A DNA stretch of 6,747 bases from assembly GCA_009780445.1 (NCBI GenBank), contig WRAA01000109.1, positions 1 through 6,747 of the forward strand. The letters run 5' to 3'. Position numbers and translations under genes: made by a program. Positions 1-6,172 of the stretch are shown here, piece by piece; the stretch's first letter is position 1, and every line of letters begins with the position of its first letter. The DNA comes from Defluviitaleaceae bacterium. Its GTDB lineage: Bacteria; Bacillota; Clostridia; Lachnospirales; WRAA01. The notes beneath the pieces are model-generated. The model was given only the letters and a program-made list of their open reading frames with translations, had not been told where the DNA came from and did not search any database.

Positions 1-579
1 ACAGGCCTGTGGAAGGCCATAGACCCGCCGAGCCTGGCATACCTTGCGGACAGCTTTCCGTACATAGAGCCGCTGCTGGCCGTCTGCGACACAAATCTGC
101 ACAACCGGCTTTGCTTCCTGCTCCTGCGCTGTCCTGACGCGGAGGTCTCCCGCTTCATCAAGCGTTTTAAGTTCGACAACACCACGCTGAAAACGGTGCG
201 CGTCCTCGCGGAGGGTGTTGGCCGCACATTCGGCACAGACGCGTACAGCGTGCGCAAAGCTCTGGGAGCCTTCGGGCGGGCGGGGCTGGAGAACATCCTC
301 TACCTACAGGAGCTGGAGGCGGAAAGCTACGGACCGGCCGGCAAGCTTGAGTTAATCGGCGAGGTGCGCCGCCAATCCGCGCTGATCCACAGCCGCGGCG
401 AGGCGTACACCATCGGCGCGCTGGCCATTGACGGCAACGGCCTGAAGCAGCTGGGCTTTTGCGAAGGCGCGAAGATAGGCGCGGCTCTGCAATATCTGCT
501 GGACGAGGTATGCCGCGATCCTTCCAAGAACGATCCGGCTGCTCTGCGCGAACTTGCAGTATCATTTAACACAAAATAG
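1..579 (+). CDS. cca: tRNA CCA nucleotidyltransferase (CCA-adding enzyme), C-terminal part
   Basis: The frame is open from base 1 to the TAG at 577-579 and gives 192 residues with no start, so the gene begins outside the window. The product would add or repair the 3' CCA end of tRNAs in the cytoplasm using CTP and ATP. The catalytic head, with its GxD-type nucleotidyltransferase motif, is not in view. What remains is the helical body and tail. Near the C-terminus it reads LAIDGNGLKQLGF, then GAKIGAALQYLLDEV, then an acidic/proline stretch CRDPSKNDPAALREL. This is the typical closing pattern (hGxDLxxLG..xGpxIGxxLxxLLexV..dP) of the C-terminal domain of class II bacterial CCA enzymes. A full-length member is about 400-450 residues, so roughly half is present. 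The gene converges on the transporter that ends at 632, with a stem-loop overlapping its stop codon. Confidence 0.88.
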   Translation, partial: TGLWKAIDPPSLAYLADSFPYIEPLLAVCDTNLHNRLCFLLLRCPDAEVSRFIKRFKFDNTTLKTVRVLAEGVGRTFGTDAYSVRKALGAFGRAGLENILYLQELEAESYGPAGKLELIGEVRRQSALIHSRGEAYTIGALAIDGNGLKQLGFCEGAKIGAALQYLLDEVCRDPSKNDPAALRELAVSFNTK

Positions 580-613
580 GTCTGCGAGCGAACACTCGTC
601 AGACCTATTTTGT
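571..613. terminator. Bidirectional stem-loop terminator between convergent genes
   Basis: The arm ACAAAATAGGTCTG (571-584) is perfectly complementary to CAGACCTATTTTGT (600-613). A further CGAG/CTCG pairing (585-588 with 595-598) extends the stem, leaving a six-base loop CGAACA and one unpaired T at 599. The arms carry an A-run and a T-run, so either transcript ends in a stem with a U-rich 3' side. The plus transcript reads TATTTTGTTTG. The stem begins inside the last codons of cca and includes its stop. It lies 18 bases past the stop of the minus-strand transporter. It fits a shared terminator for both genes. Confidence 0.85.
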
Positions 614-631
614 TTGCGATAATGCGGCAAA

Positions 632-2023
632 CTACGCGACGATCATTGCGGCGATTATGCCGACGATCTTTATCGGGAAGTTGAAGTGTACGAAGGTTGG
701 GATGCATGTGTCCCAGATGTGGTCGTGCTGGCCGTCGGCATCAAGGCCGGCTGTGGGGCCGAGCGCCGTGTCGGACTGCGGCATACCAGCGTCGCCCGTT
801 GCGCCGGCGGCGGCGATGGTGATGATGATGGCGGCGGGGGAGAAGCCCATGGCCATCATGAACGGCACGAACACGGCCGCGATAAGCGGGATTGTGCCGA
901 AGGATGTGCCGATGCCCATGGTGATGAGCAGACCGATGACCTGCATGGCGATGAGTGACATGAGCATGTTGTCGCCCGCAAGGTAGAGCGCGGCGTTAAC
1001 CAGTGTGCCGATTCCGCCCGTTTCGCGCAGAACTTCGGCAAAGCCGCCGGCAACAAGCATTACGAAGGCGATGAAGCCCATGAGGCCGATACCGCCCTTG
1101 ATGCACTCGTTAAGCTTTTCGCGGCGCGGGTTGAGCGTGCCGAAGGCAAACATGTTGATTAATAACAAGGCAGCGACCACCGAGAGGGCCCACAGCGCAC
1201 TGCCGGGGAAGGTTTGGTCTGCCCAGATCTGCATACCGAAGGTGGCCAGTGCGCCAAGCAGCGCGCCCCAGTGTTTGGGCTTGAACTTGCCTGTGATGTC
1301 GTCCGGATCCACGGGAGCGGCCACAAGCAGCGGCTTGTCGTCATAGTGGCGCGGCTTGCGGTAGGATATGAAGATGGCGATAAACAGACCGATAACCATG
1401 GCGATTGCCAGAGGTATCATGTACGGCCAAATGTTCATCTCCGACACGTCCAGGCCGTTGTTGGTGATGTTGGTGGCGACTATGCTGTGGAAGATCGCGC
1501 CGAAGCCCAGGGGTATGAGTATGTAGGGAGCCTTTAGGCCGAAGGCGATAGAGCAGGCCGCGGCGCGGCGGTCGATCTGCAGCTTGTTCATCATTGCGAG
1601 AAGCGGCGGAACCAAGATCGGCACGAAGGCGATGTGGATCGGTATAAGGTTCTGCGAGAAGCTGGCGACGATGGCCAGCACTATCAGGAACAGCCATGAC
1701 GTCTTGCCGAACAGCTTGTTCAGCACATTGGCGAACTTGGCGGCAAGGCCGGAAGCTTGGAGCGCATAGGCCAACGCGCCCAGCAGCACATAGGCCAAGG
1801 CGATATTGTTCATGGAGCCGAAGCCGCGCACGAACACCTGCATGATGCCAAGCACGTTCTGGCCGTCAGGCCCGGGCATGGTGCTAAGCGTCATGCCGGA
1901 CATAAGCCCCGCGAAAAGCGTCGCGATGATAACGGACAGGATGATGTTGAACTTTGCAAGGCAAAGCCCCACCATTACCAAGACGGACAGGGTTACAGGG
2001 TTAAAAATCAGATCGGCAAACAT
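632..2023 (-). CDS. YuiF/NhaC-like Na+/H+ antiporter-family permease, probable histidine transporter
   Basis: This is a 463-residue, very hydrophobic inner-membrane protein with about eleven to twelve predicted spans and a charged cytoplasmic-looking loop at residues 221-250. The C-terminal signature at residues about 410-448 contains GDAGMPQSDTALGPTAG, then LDADGQHDHIWDTC, then PTFVHFN. I recognise this as typical of the YuiF branch of the Na+/H+ antiporter (NhaC/ion-transporter) superfamily. In Bacillota, YuiF-type genes are often assigned to histidine uptake from regulatory context. Here the gene lies only 25 bases after hutH on the same strand, which supports histidine as substrate, but this is inference. 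The start chosen is the ATG at 2023, because GGGGGA (2036-2031) sits seven bases upstream. An in-frame ATG at 2038 overlaps that site and has no ribosome binding site of its own. Urocanate/histidine exchange is an alternative role. Family confidence is high and substrate confidence moderate. Confidence 0.85.
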   Translation of the reverse strand: MFADLIFNPVTLSVLVMVGLCLAKFNIILSVIIATLFAGLMSGMTLSTMPGPDGQNVLGIMQVFVRGFGSMNNIALAYVLLGALAYALQASGLAAKFANVLNKLFGKTSWLFLIVLAIVASFSQNLIPIHIAFVPILVPPLLAMMNKLQIDRRAAACSIAFGLKAPYILIPLGFGAIFHSIVATNITNNGLDVSEMNIWPYMIPLAIAMVIGLFIAIFISYRKPRHYDDKPLLVAAPVDPDDITGKFKPKHWGALLGALATFGMQIWADQTFPGSALWALSVVAALLLINMFAFGTLNPRREKLNECIKGGIGLMGFIAFVMLVAGGFAEVLRETGGIGTLVNAALYLAGDNMLMSLIAMQVIGLLITMGIGTSFGTIPLIAAVFVPFMMAMGFSPAAIIITIAAAGATGDAGMPQSDTALGPTAGLDADGQHDHIWDTCIPTFVHFNFPIKIVGIIAAMIVA

Positions 2024-2041
2024 AGTCTTTTCCCCCATTCT

Positions 2042-2053
2042 TGTAACGTTACA
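2042..2053. repeat. 12-base perfect palindrome at the hutH/transporter junction
   Basis: TGTAACGTTACA reads the same on both strands. It covers the hutH stop codon (2051-2049) and the first bases of the 25-base spacer before the transporter. The central CG flanked by AA/TT resembles the core of LacI-family operators, but it is two bases shorter than the usual catabolite-response element. A role is unproven, and it may be a chance consequence of the stop codon and its flanks. Confidence 0.4.
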
Positions 2054-3584
2054 GCAGTTCGCCGACGGCGGCCTCCACGGCTTCTACGATTGCGTTGCTG
2101 TCGATCAGAGCGGCAACCTTTTCGAAGTCCACGTACAGCTCGCGGTCGTTGACTACTGTGTCAACAGCAGCGCGTATTATATCATAGGCCGCTTGGGTGC
2201 CCTTGCCGAGCCTGTTGTGTTGCGGGCGCGCACTGATGTCGATGGCTTGTGCGGCGGCGAACAGCTCTATGGCAAGGACGCGGCTTGTGTTGAAGTAGAT
2301 CTCACGTGCCTTTCTGGCCGCGATGGTGCCCATGCTTACATGATCCTCCTGCCCTGCGGAGGAGGGGATGGAGTCTACGCTGGCGGGGTGCGCCAGGACC
2401 TTGTTTTCGGAGACAAGGGCGGCTGCGGAGTACTGGGCTATCATGAAGCCCGAGTGCAGCCCGCCTTGTTTTGTCAGAAATGCCGGCAGCCCACTGAGAG
2501 CAGGGTTAACGAGCCGCTCGATCCGGCGTTCGGATACGTTTGCAAGCTCAGCCAACGCTATGCCCAGGAAGTCGAAGCCCAGGGCTACCGGCTGACCGTG
2601 GAAGTTGCCGCCTGAAATGGCCATGTCCTTGTCTGCGAGGATAATCGGGTTATCCGTTACGGAGTTCATTTCTATGGAGACCCTGTCGCTTACGAAGCGC
2701 ACGGCGTCCTTGCTTGCCCCGTGGATCTGCGGCACACAGCGCAGGCTGTATGCGTCCTGCACGCGGATCTGGCCGGAGCGTGTGGTGCGCTCGCTTCCGT
2801 CAAGCAGCTTGCGAAGGTTCGCCGCGGTGTCCATCTGGCCTTGGTGCGGCCTTATTTCGTGTATGTCCGATATGTATGCGTCAGTGACGCCGTTCTGCGC
2901 TTCCGAAACCATTGCCGACGCGATATCGCAGACCTTGAGAAGGTTCTGCGCGTCCCACACCGTAAGCGCGCCGATCCCGGTCATCACCTGTGTTCCGTTG
3001 ATAAGCGCGAGGCCTTCCTTGGACGTAAGCACCACAGGTTCAAGCCCGGCACGCCGCAGAGCCTCCGCGCCCGGCATAAGCTGCCCGCCGTAATAAGCTT
3101 CGCCCATGCCCATAAGCGGCAGCACCATGTGCGACAGCGGAGCGAGGTCCCCCGACGCGCCCAGCGAACCCTTTTCGGGTATGGCCGGCACAATGCCGGC
3201 GTTTAGCATGTCCGCAAGAGCCTGCACGGTGCTTAGGCGTATGCCCGAGAAACCTTGTGACAGAGCGTTTATGCGCAGCAGCATCAGAGCGCGAACACTA
3301 TCCTCCGGCAAATGATTGCCCACACCGCAGGCGTGGCTCACGATCAAGTTTTTCTGCAAAAGCTCCGTCTGATCGTTTGCGATGCTCACCTTGCTGAATT
3401 CGCCAAAGCCGGTGGTGATGCCGTACACCACGCGCCCCTCCGCCACAAGGCGGTCCACATATTCGCGAGATCTCGTAACAGCCGCCTTGGCCTGTTCGCT
3501 AAGCCCAACAGCACAGCCGCGCCTTGCGACCTTTACAACGTCGGCAAGAGCCAGGCTCTTCCCGTCAAGCAACACGGTGTCCAT
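2049..3584 (-). CDS. hutH: Histidine ammonia-lyase (histidase)
   Basis: This 511-residue cytoplasmic enzyme deaminates L-histidine to trans-urocanate plus ammonia, the first step of histidine catabolism. The length matches the family (about 505-515). The prosthetic MIO group forms from Ala143-Ser144-Gly145 in GSLGASGDLAPLSH. Other residues corresponding to the known Pseudomonas putida active site are Tyr54 (in YGITTGFG), His84 (in VSHACGVG), Asn196 (in LINGTQ), Tyr279 and Arg282 (in QDAYSLR), Phe328 (in GGNFHG) and Glu413 (in GQEDHVS). The Ser-His pair at 83-84 favours histidine over tyrosine or phenylalanine as substrate. The start is the ATG at 3584, since AGGAGG lies six bases upstream and a consensus promoter ends just before it. 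The frame stays open to 3698, but that extension would include the promoter. It is the first gene of an operon with the transporter ending at 632. No hutU, hutI or hutG is present nearby. Confidence 0.97.
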   Translation of the reverse strand: MDTVLLDGKSLALADVVKVARRGCAVGLSEQAKAAVTRSREYVDRLVAEGRVVYGITTGFGEFSKVSIANDQTELLQKNLIVSHACGVGNHLPEDSVRALMLLRINALSQGFSGIRLSTVQALADMLNAGIVPAIPEKGSLGASGDLAPLSHMVLPLMGMGEAYYGGQLMPGAEALRRAGLEPVVLTSKEGLALINGTQVMTGIGALTVWDAQNLLKVCDIASAMVSEAQNGVTDAYISDIHEIRPHQGQMDTAANLRKLLDGSERTTRSGQIRVQDAYSLRCVPQIHGASKDAVRFVSDRVSIEMNSVTDNPIILADKDMAISGGNFHGQPVALGFDFLGIALAELANVSERRIERLVNPALSGLPAFLTKQGGLHSGFMIAQYSAAALVSENKVLAHPASVDSIPSSAGQEDHVSMGTIAARKAREIYFNTSRVLAIELFAAAQAIDISARPQHNRLGKGTQAAYDIIRAAVDTVVNDRELYVDFEKVAALIDSNAIVEAVEAAVGELL

Positions 3585-3590
3585 GTACAA

Positions 3591-3596
3591 CCTCCT
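3591..3596 (-). promoter_or_regulatory. Ribosome binding site that fixes the hutH start
   Basis: On the minus strand this reads AGGAGG, a full Shine-Dalgarno match six bases before the ATG at 3584. It rules out upstream in-frame starts, which would lie in or beyond the promoter. Confidence 0.9.
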
Positions 3597-3618
3597 GTCG
3601 TGCAACTTTTTACCAATA

Positions 3619-3647
3619 ATTATACTCCTCATACCGCTTGATGTCAA
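3619..3647 (-). promoter_or_regulatory. Consensus sigma-A/sigma-70 promoter of the hutH operon
   Basis: On the minus strand the -35 hexamer is TTGACA (3647-3642) and the -10 hexamer is TATAAT (3624-3619), separated by exactly 17 bases. All twelve positions match consensus. Transcription should start near 3612, giving a leader of about 28 bases before the ATG at 3584. That is too short for a T-box, riboswitch or HutP-type antiterminator. Any control would therefore act at initiation, either from the AT-rich region upstream (3648-3720) or by repression within the promoter. Confidence 0.92.
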
Positions 3648-3723
3648 TATAGTTGTGTCTAAACTGTGAAGAAAGATTGATTTGAGAAAAAATGACAATT
3701 GCCTATTGCTCCCCCTTGTTATG

Positions 3724-3732
3724 TGATATACT
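3724..3732 (+). promoter_or_regulatory. Extended -10 promoter of the 3796-4527 gene
   Basis: TGATATACT provides a TGn extension plus the -10 hexamer TATACT (5 of 6 to consensus, 3727-3732). No good -35 is present at 16-18 bases. TTGCTC at 3706-3711 is the closest but lies only 15 bases away. Extended -10 promoters tolerate a poor -35. The predicted start near 3739 leaves a leader of about 57 bases. The same 12 bases, TGTGATATACTC, recur at 6675-6686 before the gene at the right edge. Confidence 0.6.
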
Positions 3733-3781
3733 CACCATAATCTCAAATAATTGGTCAAGAAGTTTGAAATAACAAAATCCC

Positions 3782-3787
3782 GGGAGG
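3782..3787 (+). promoter_or_regulatory. Ribosome binding site that fixes the start at 3796
   Basis: GGGAGG lies eight bases upstream of the ATG at 3796. An in-frame TTG at 3751 would extend the protein by 15 residues but has no Shine-Dalgarno site, and the extension would absorb this site as coding sequence. The ATG is therefore preferred. Confidence 0.85.
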
Positions 3788-3795
3788 ATCTTGAA

Positions 3796-4527
3796 ATGAA
3801 AAAATCATTTGAACATCTCATAATTTCAACTATACGGAAGCTCAGAAACATATTCCGTCTGCTGTCGCCGAGTTCCGCGGTGAAGCGTCGCGGAATCGGC
3901 TCGGCAGATGAAGATGTTTCCGGCGTTCCGTATAACAGAAGTACTAAAGCAATTATTGCGCTTGCATGTGTTATTATTTTGACAATATTGCTTCACGGAG
4001 TACTGGCCTTACGGATATTTTATTTGGAGGATATGCTTTCCGCTGAATTTGGCAGGAGTATTAATGCTGAAGATATTAAATCGATATATATTGATGAATC
4101 TGAAATTACATGGACGCAGCTTGCTGTTAATGCAGATGCTTTTGAAATTATTGCGCGAACAGAATATATTGTTACTGCCCCTTATGAGATCAAGAGGGTC
4201 TATGCTTTTTTGAGTGCAATGCCGCTGCAGAGGTATTTTTTCCCGCGCGGAAGCAGCATGGGACCTCCGCTGCCAACTCTTCGCAATCCCGGACCCTCCC
4301 CTCCCGGTATATTTCACCATGCCTATCATTACCGTATAATGATCGATGTACACGGCAAAGGAACAAAGCGTGTTGATATAAGCACCGATCCTGATTTTCC
4401 AAACATCTCAATCTCCCGGGAAATTTCAGTTTTGGGGAGTACCCGCGTCAGATGGTACAGGGTGATGATGTCCTTAGATGATTTTCAAGAATTTCATAGG
4501 CTGTTACGAAGAACGGACGCACTTTAA
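3796..4527 (+). CDS. Unrecognised single-span membrane-anchored protein
   Basis: I do not recognise this 243-residue product. The first 50 residues are basic (KK, RKLR, KRR) and would lie in the cytoplasm by the positive-inside rule. One strong hydrophobic segment follows at about 52-76 (IIALACVIILTILLHGVLAL). The remaining 165 or so residues would then be outside the membrane. That domain is mixed alpha/beta in character, with a proline/glycine-rich patch at about 150-171 (PRGSSMGPP, PGPSPPG) and a histidine/tyrosine-rich stretch HHAYHYR at 174-180. There is no cleavable signal, lipobox, catalytic motif or cysteine pair that I can name. The DNA is clearly richer in A and T than its neighbours, with many ATA/ATT and TTT codons around 3950-4200, suggesting different ancestry or relaxed codon use. 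It is divergent from hutH and convergent with the APC permease, so it is probably a single-gene transcript. Strong start signals and an intact frame argue that it is real. Confidence 0.82.
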   Translation: MKKSFEHLIISTIRKLRNIFRLLSPSSAVKRRGIGSADEDVSGVPYNRSTKAIIALACVIILTILLHGVLALRIFYLEDMLSAEFGRSINAEDIKSIYIDESEITWTQLAVNADAFEIIARTEYIVTAPYEIKRVYAFLSAMPLQRYFFPRGSSMGPPLPTLRNPGPSPPGIFHHAYHYRIMIDVHGKGTKRVDISTDPDFPNISISREISVLGSTRVRWYRVMMSLDDFQEFHRLLRRTDAL

Positions 4528-4537
4528 AGTGCGTCCG
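4514..4537. terminator. Perfect palindromic stem between convergent genes
   Basis: CGGACGCACTTT (4514-4525) is followed directly by its exact complement AAAGTGCGTCCG (4526-4537). The palindrome includes the TAA stop (4525-4527) of the plus-strand gene and lies 26 bases past the stop of the minus-strand permease. The stem is strong and GC-rich at its base. A good U-tract is missing on both sides: CTCCGGTTATT follows on plus and TTCTTCGT on minus. It may terminate weakly in both directions or mainly protect 3' ends. Confidence 0.65.
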
Positions 4538-4563
4538 CTCCGGTTATTCGATATTGTGATGGG

Positions 4564-6015
4564 TTAGCGCGAATAGGATGCTTCGCCGCGTCTGCCGTGT
4601 GCGGGCAGCTTTGCCTTGACGCTGCGGCCGGTTGTGTAGACGATCAGCTCGCCGATGAAAACGGCGGCGACGGTGCCGATGACCAGCATCGAGTCGAAGT
4701 ACCATACGCCGTCCGCGAGAGGGTATACCATGGAGAATATCGCGGAGAGGGTGAGCATGGCCACGGGCATGTAGGTGATGATGTTGATTACTGCCTTGCC
4801 GCCGGGTATGCGGAAGGGGCGTTCCGCGTCAGGGTCGATCTTGCGCAGCTTCTTGAAAACGGGGAACATGAACATGTAGGCCAGGATCAGCGTGATGATC
4901 TGCAGTGCGAAGAAGCCCCAGAATATGTCAGGGTTCGGGATAAACGGCACGGCTATGACCATCAGGCCGGCCACAACGCCGTTGAGGACGGACGCGCCCA
5001 GGGGTGCGCCTTCCGCGTTACGCTTGGCGAACACCTTCGGCATCGCGCCTTGTTCCGCCGCGTGGGAGGCCACGTAGTTTACGCCCAACGCCCACGACAG
5101 CACGTTGATGAACAGGGTGAAGAGGAACAGTATGCCGACTATCGGCACGAGTATGTGGCCGGGAAGGCCGAGTATCGTGAAGAAGGCCACGAAGCTGTCC
5201 ACCAGCCCGCCGTAGGTTGTCAGCTCCGCCACGGGGATCGCCGCGCTTATGCCGAAGGCCGCGAAGATGTAGAAGAAGGAGATCAGTATGCCGCCGAGCA
5301 GCAGCGCCATGGGGATCTGCTTCTTAGGGTTATCCATGTCGCCGGTGAAGGCGGCCACTACCTCGAAGCCCTTGAAGTTGAAGATGATTACGGCTATGAA
5401 GGAGACACCCGCGAAGCTTGGCAGGAGGTCTCCCGCGCCGGTGACGGGGTTTGCGAAGCCGTAGACTATGCCGCAGTAGAGGCCGAACACGCCCAGAGCC
5501 GTCATCAGCAGAACCTTCGCGTAGGTGCCCAGGTTTATGAGCCACTTGTTGACCGATATCGGCATCATGCTTCCCACGCACATGCAGACGATGAAGGCAA
5601 GCTGGACGATTACCGCCGTCCACACAGGGATGGCTCTGCCCATGATCTGACTGCTGACTTCCGTAAACAGCACGGCCAGGGACGCGAGCCAGAACACGAA
5701 CTGTATCCAGTAGTACCACGCGACCCTGCTGCCCCAGTTGCGGCCGAACGCCCGCTGTACCCAGTCGAACAGGCCGCCCTTGTCGCGGTAGGCCGCGCCG
5801 AGTTCCGCAGTGACAAGACCATATGGTATGAAGAACGTAATGAACATGAACGCCCACCAGAAGTACTGGCTGTTGCCGATTGCCGCCGTTGGCGCGGCCG
5901 ATTCCACCACCAGGATCACACACACCGCGGCGAGAACCGCGTCGAACAGTTTGAAGCTCTTCACCTTCATGTTTTCCGAGTGCATCTGTTTCGCTTGAAT
6001 TTTCTTTGCCGGCAT
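4564..6015 (-). CDS. APC-superfamily amino-acid permease
   Basis: This is a 483-residue integral membrane protein with about twelve spans, the usual size for the APC (amino acid-polyamine-organocation) superfamily. Visible family marks are the TM1 region with SAAPTAAIGNSQ (39-50), the loop AELGAAYRDKGGLFDWVQ (70-87), the TM6 pattern FKGFEVVAAFTGDMDNPKKQ (214-233) and the late loop ERPFRIPGG (398-406). The overall pattern resembles the glutamate:GABA antiporter/YjeM-like group, but substrate cannot be read from the sequence. GGAGG (6028-6024) lies eight bases before the ATG at 6015. Later in-frame ATGs at residues 11 and 16 lack this. A lysine-rich N-terminal tail of about 20 residues precedes TM1. 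The gene has its own promoter (6101-6073), separate from the hutH operon, although the proximity suggests a shared theme of amino-acid uptake. A long open frame on the opposite strand is a codon-bias shadow. Confidence 0.9.
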   Translation of the reverse strand: MPAKKIQAKQMHSENMKVKSFKLFDAVLAAVCVILVVESAAPTAAIGNSQYFWWAFMFITFFIPYGLVTAELGAAYRDKGGLFDWVQRAFGRNWGSRVAWYYWIQFVFWLASLAVLFTEVSSQIMGRAIPVWTAVIVQLAFIVCMCVGSMMPISVNKWLINLGTYAKVLLMTALGVFGLYCGIVYGFANPVTGAGDLLPSFAGVSFIAVIIFNFKGFEVVAAFTGDMDNPKKQIPMALLLGGILISFFYIFAAFGISAAIPVAELTTYGGLVDSFVAFFTILGLPGHILVPIVGILFLFTLFINVLSWALGVNYVASHAAEQGAMPKVFAKRNAEGAPLGASVLNGVVAGLMVIAVPFIPNPDIFWGFFALQIITLILAYMFMFPVFKKLRKIDPDAERPFRIPGGKAVINIITYMPVAMLTLSAIFSMVYPLADGVWYFDSMLVIGTVAAVFIGELIVYTTGRSVKAKLPAHGRRGEASYSR

Positions 6016-6036
6016 TTTTAAAACCTCCGAATGATA

Positions 6037-6050
6037 GAGCCTTGCGGCTC
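6037..6050 (-). promoter_or_regulatory. Small stem-loop in the permease leader
   Basis: On the minus strand this reads GAGCC-GCAA-GGCTC, a five-pair stem closed by a GNRA-type tetraloop. It lies between the predicted transcription start (near 6066) and the Shine-Dalgarno site (6028-6024). It could stabilise the 5' end of the message. No riboswitch or attenuator is evident around it. Confidence 0.35.
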
Positions 6051-6072
6051 ACGCCATGATTGTTATGAAAAC

Positions 6073-6101
6073 ATCATAGCGCATAGCTCTTCGGAAGTCT
6101 A
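6073..6101 (-). promoter_or_regulatory. Probable promoter of the APC permease
   Basis: On the minus strand TAGACT (6101-6096, 4 of 6 to the -35 consensus) is followed after 17 bases by TATGAT (6078-6073, 5 of 6 to the -10 consensus). A start near 6066 gives a leader of about 50 bases. The -35 is imperfect, and a cluster of inverted repeats lies 38-71 bases further upstream, compatible with activation. This is a motif match only. Confidence 0.55.
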
Positions 6102-6138
6102 TGGGTTTGGGCGTTATCGTACTGTTAGCACGGCATAG

Positions 6139-6172
6139 GTAACAAGTTACTTTTCGCGTAACATTGTTACGC
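6139..6172. promoter_or_regulatory. Paired GTAAC/GTTAC inverted repeats upstream of the permease promoter
   Basis: Two dyads lie side by side: GTAAC-AA-GTTAC (6139-6150) and GCGTAAC-ATT-GTTACGC (6156-6172, seven perfect pairs around three bases). They sit between the end of the propeller remnant (6192) and the permease promoter, at about -73 to -106 from the predicted start. Neither is followed by a T-run on either strand, so they do not look like terminators. Binding sites for a dimeric regulator are the likeliest reading, but the differing spacers (two versus three bases) weaken the case for one protein binding both in the same way. Confidence 0.5.

Noticed and set aside
632..1346. Several plus-strand open frames opposite the YuiF-like transporter.
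   Set aside because: They are complement shadows with no start signals and no recognisable protein features.
2024..2038. ATG at 2038 as the transporter start.
   Set aside because: It overlaps the GGGGGA that serves the ATG at 2023 and has no ribosome binding site upstream.
3585..3612. T-box, HutP-type antiterminator or riboswitch in the hutH leader.
   Set aside because: The predicted leader is only about 28 bases, too short for any of these.
3585..3698. A 38-residue N-terminal extension of hutH.
   Set aside because: It would be translated from DNA containing the -35 and -10 hexamers, and the family length and the AGGAGG site fit the ATG at 3584.
3751..3795. TTG start giving the orphan gene 15 extra residues.
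   Set aside because: It has no Shine-Dalgarno site, and the GGGAGG before the ATG at 3796 would be buried in coding sequence.
3979..3984. TTGACA as the -35 of an internal promoter in the orphan gene.
   Set aside because: No acceptable -10 hexamer lies 16-18 bases downstream.
4597..6021. A 474-residue open frame on the plus strand covering almost the whole APC permease gene.
   Set aside because: Its translation is dominated by D, E, R, H, G and V with no fold-like pattern. This is what the complement of hydrophobic GC-rich codons yields. The minus-strand frame has clear family motifs, a ribosome binding site and a promoter.
6156..6172. Intrinsic terminator for the propeller remnant.
   Set aside because: The stem is only seven pairs, and on the minus strand it is followed by GAAAAG rather than a T-run.
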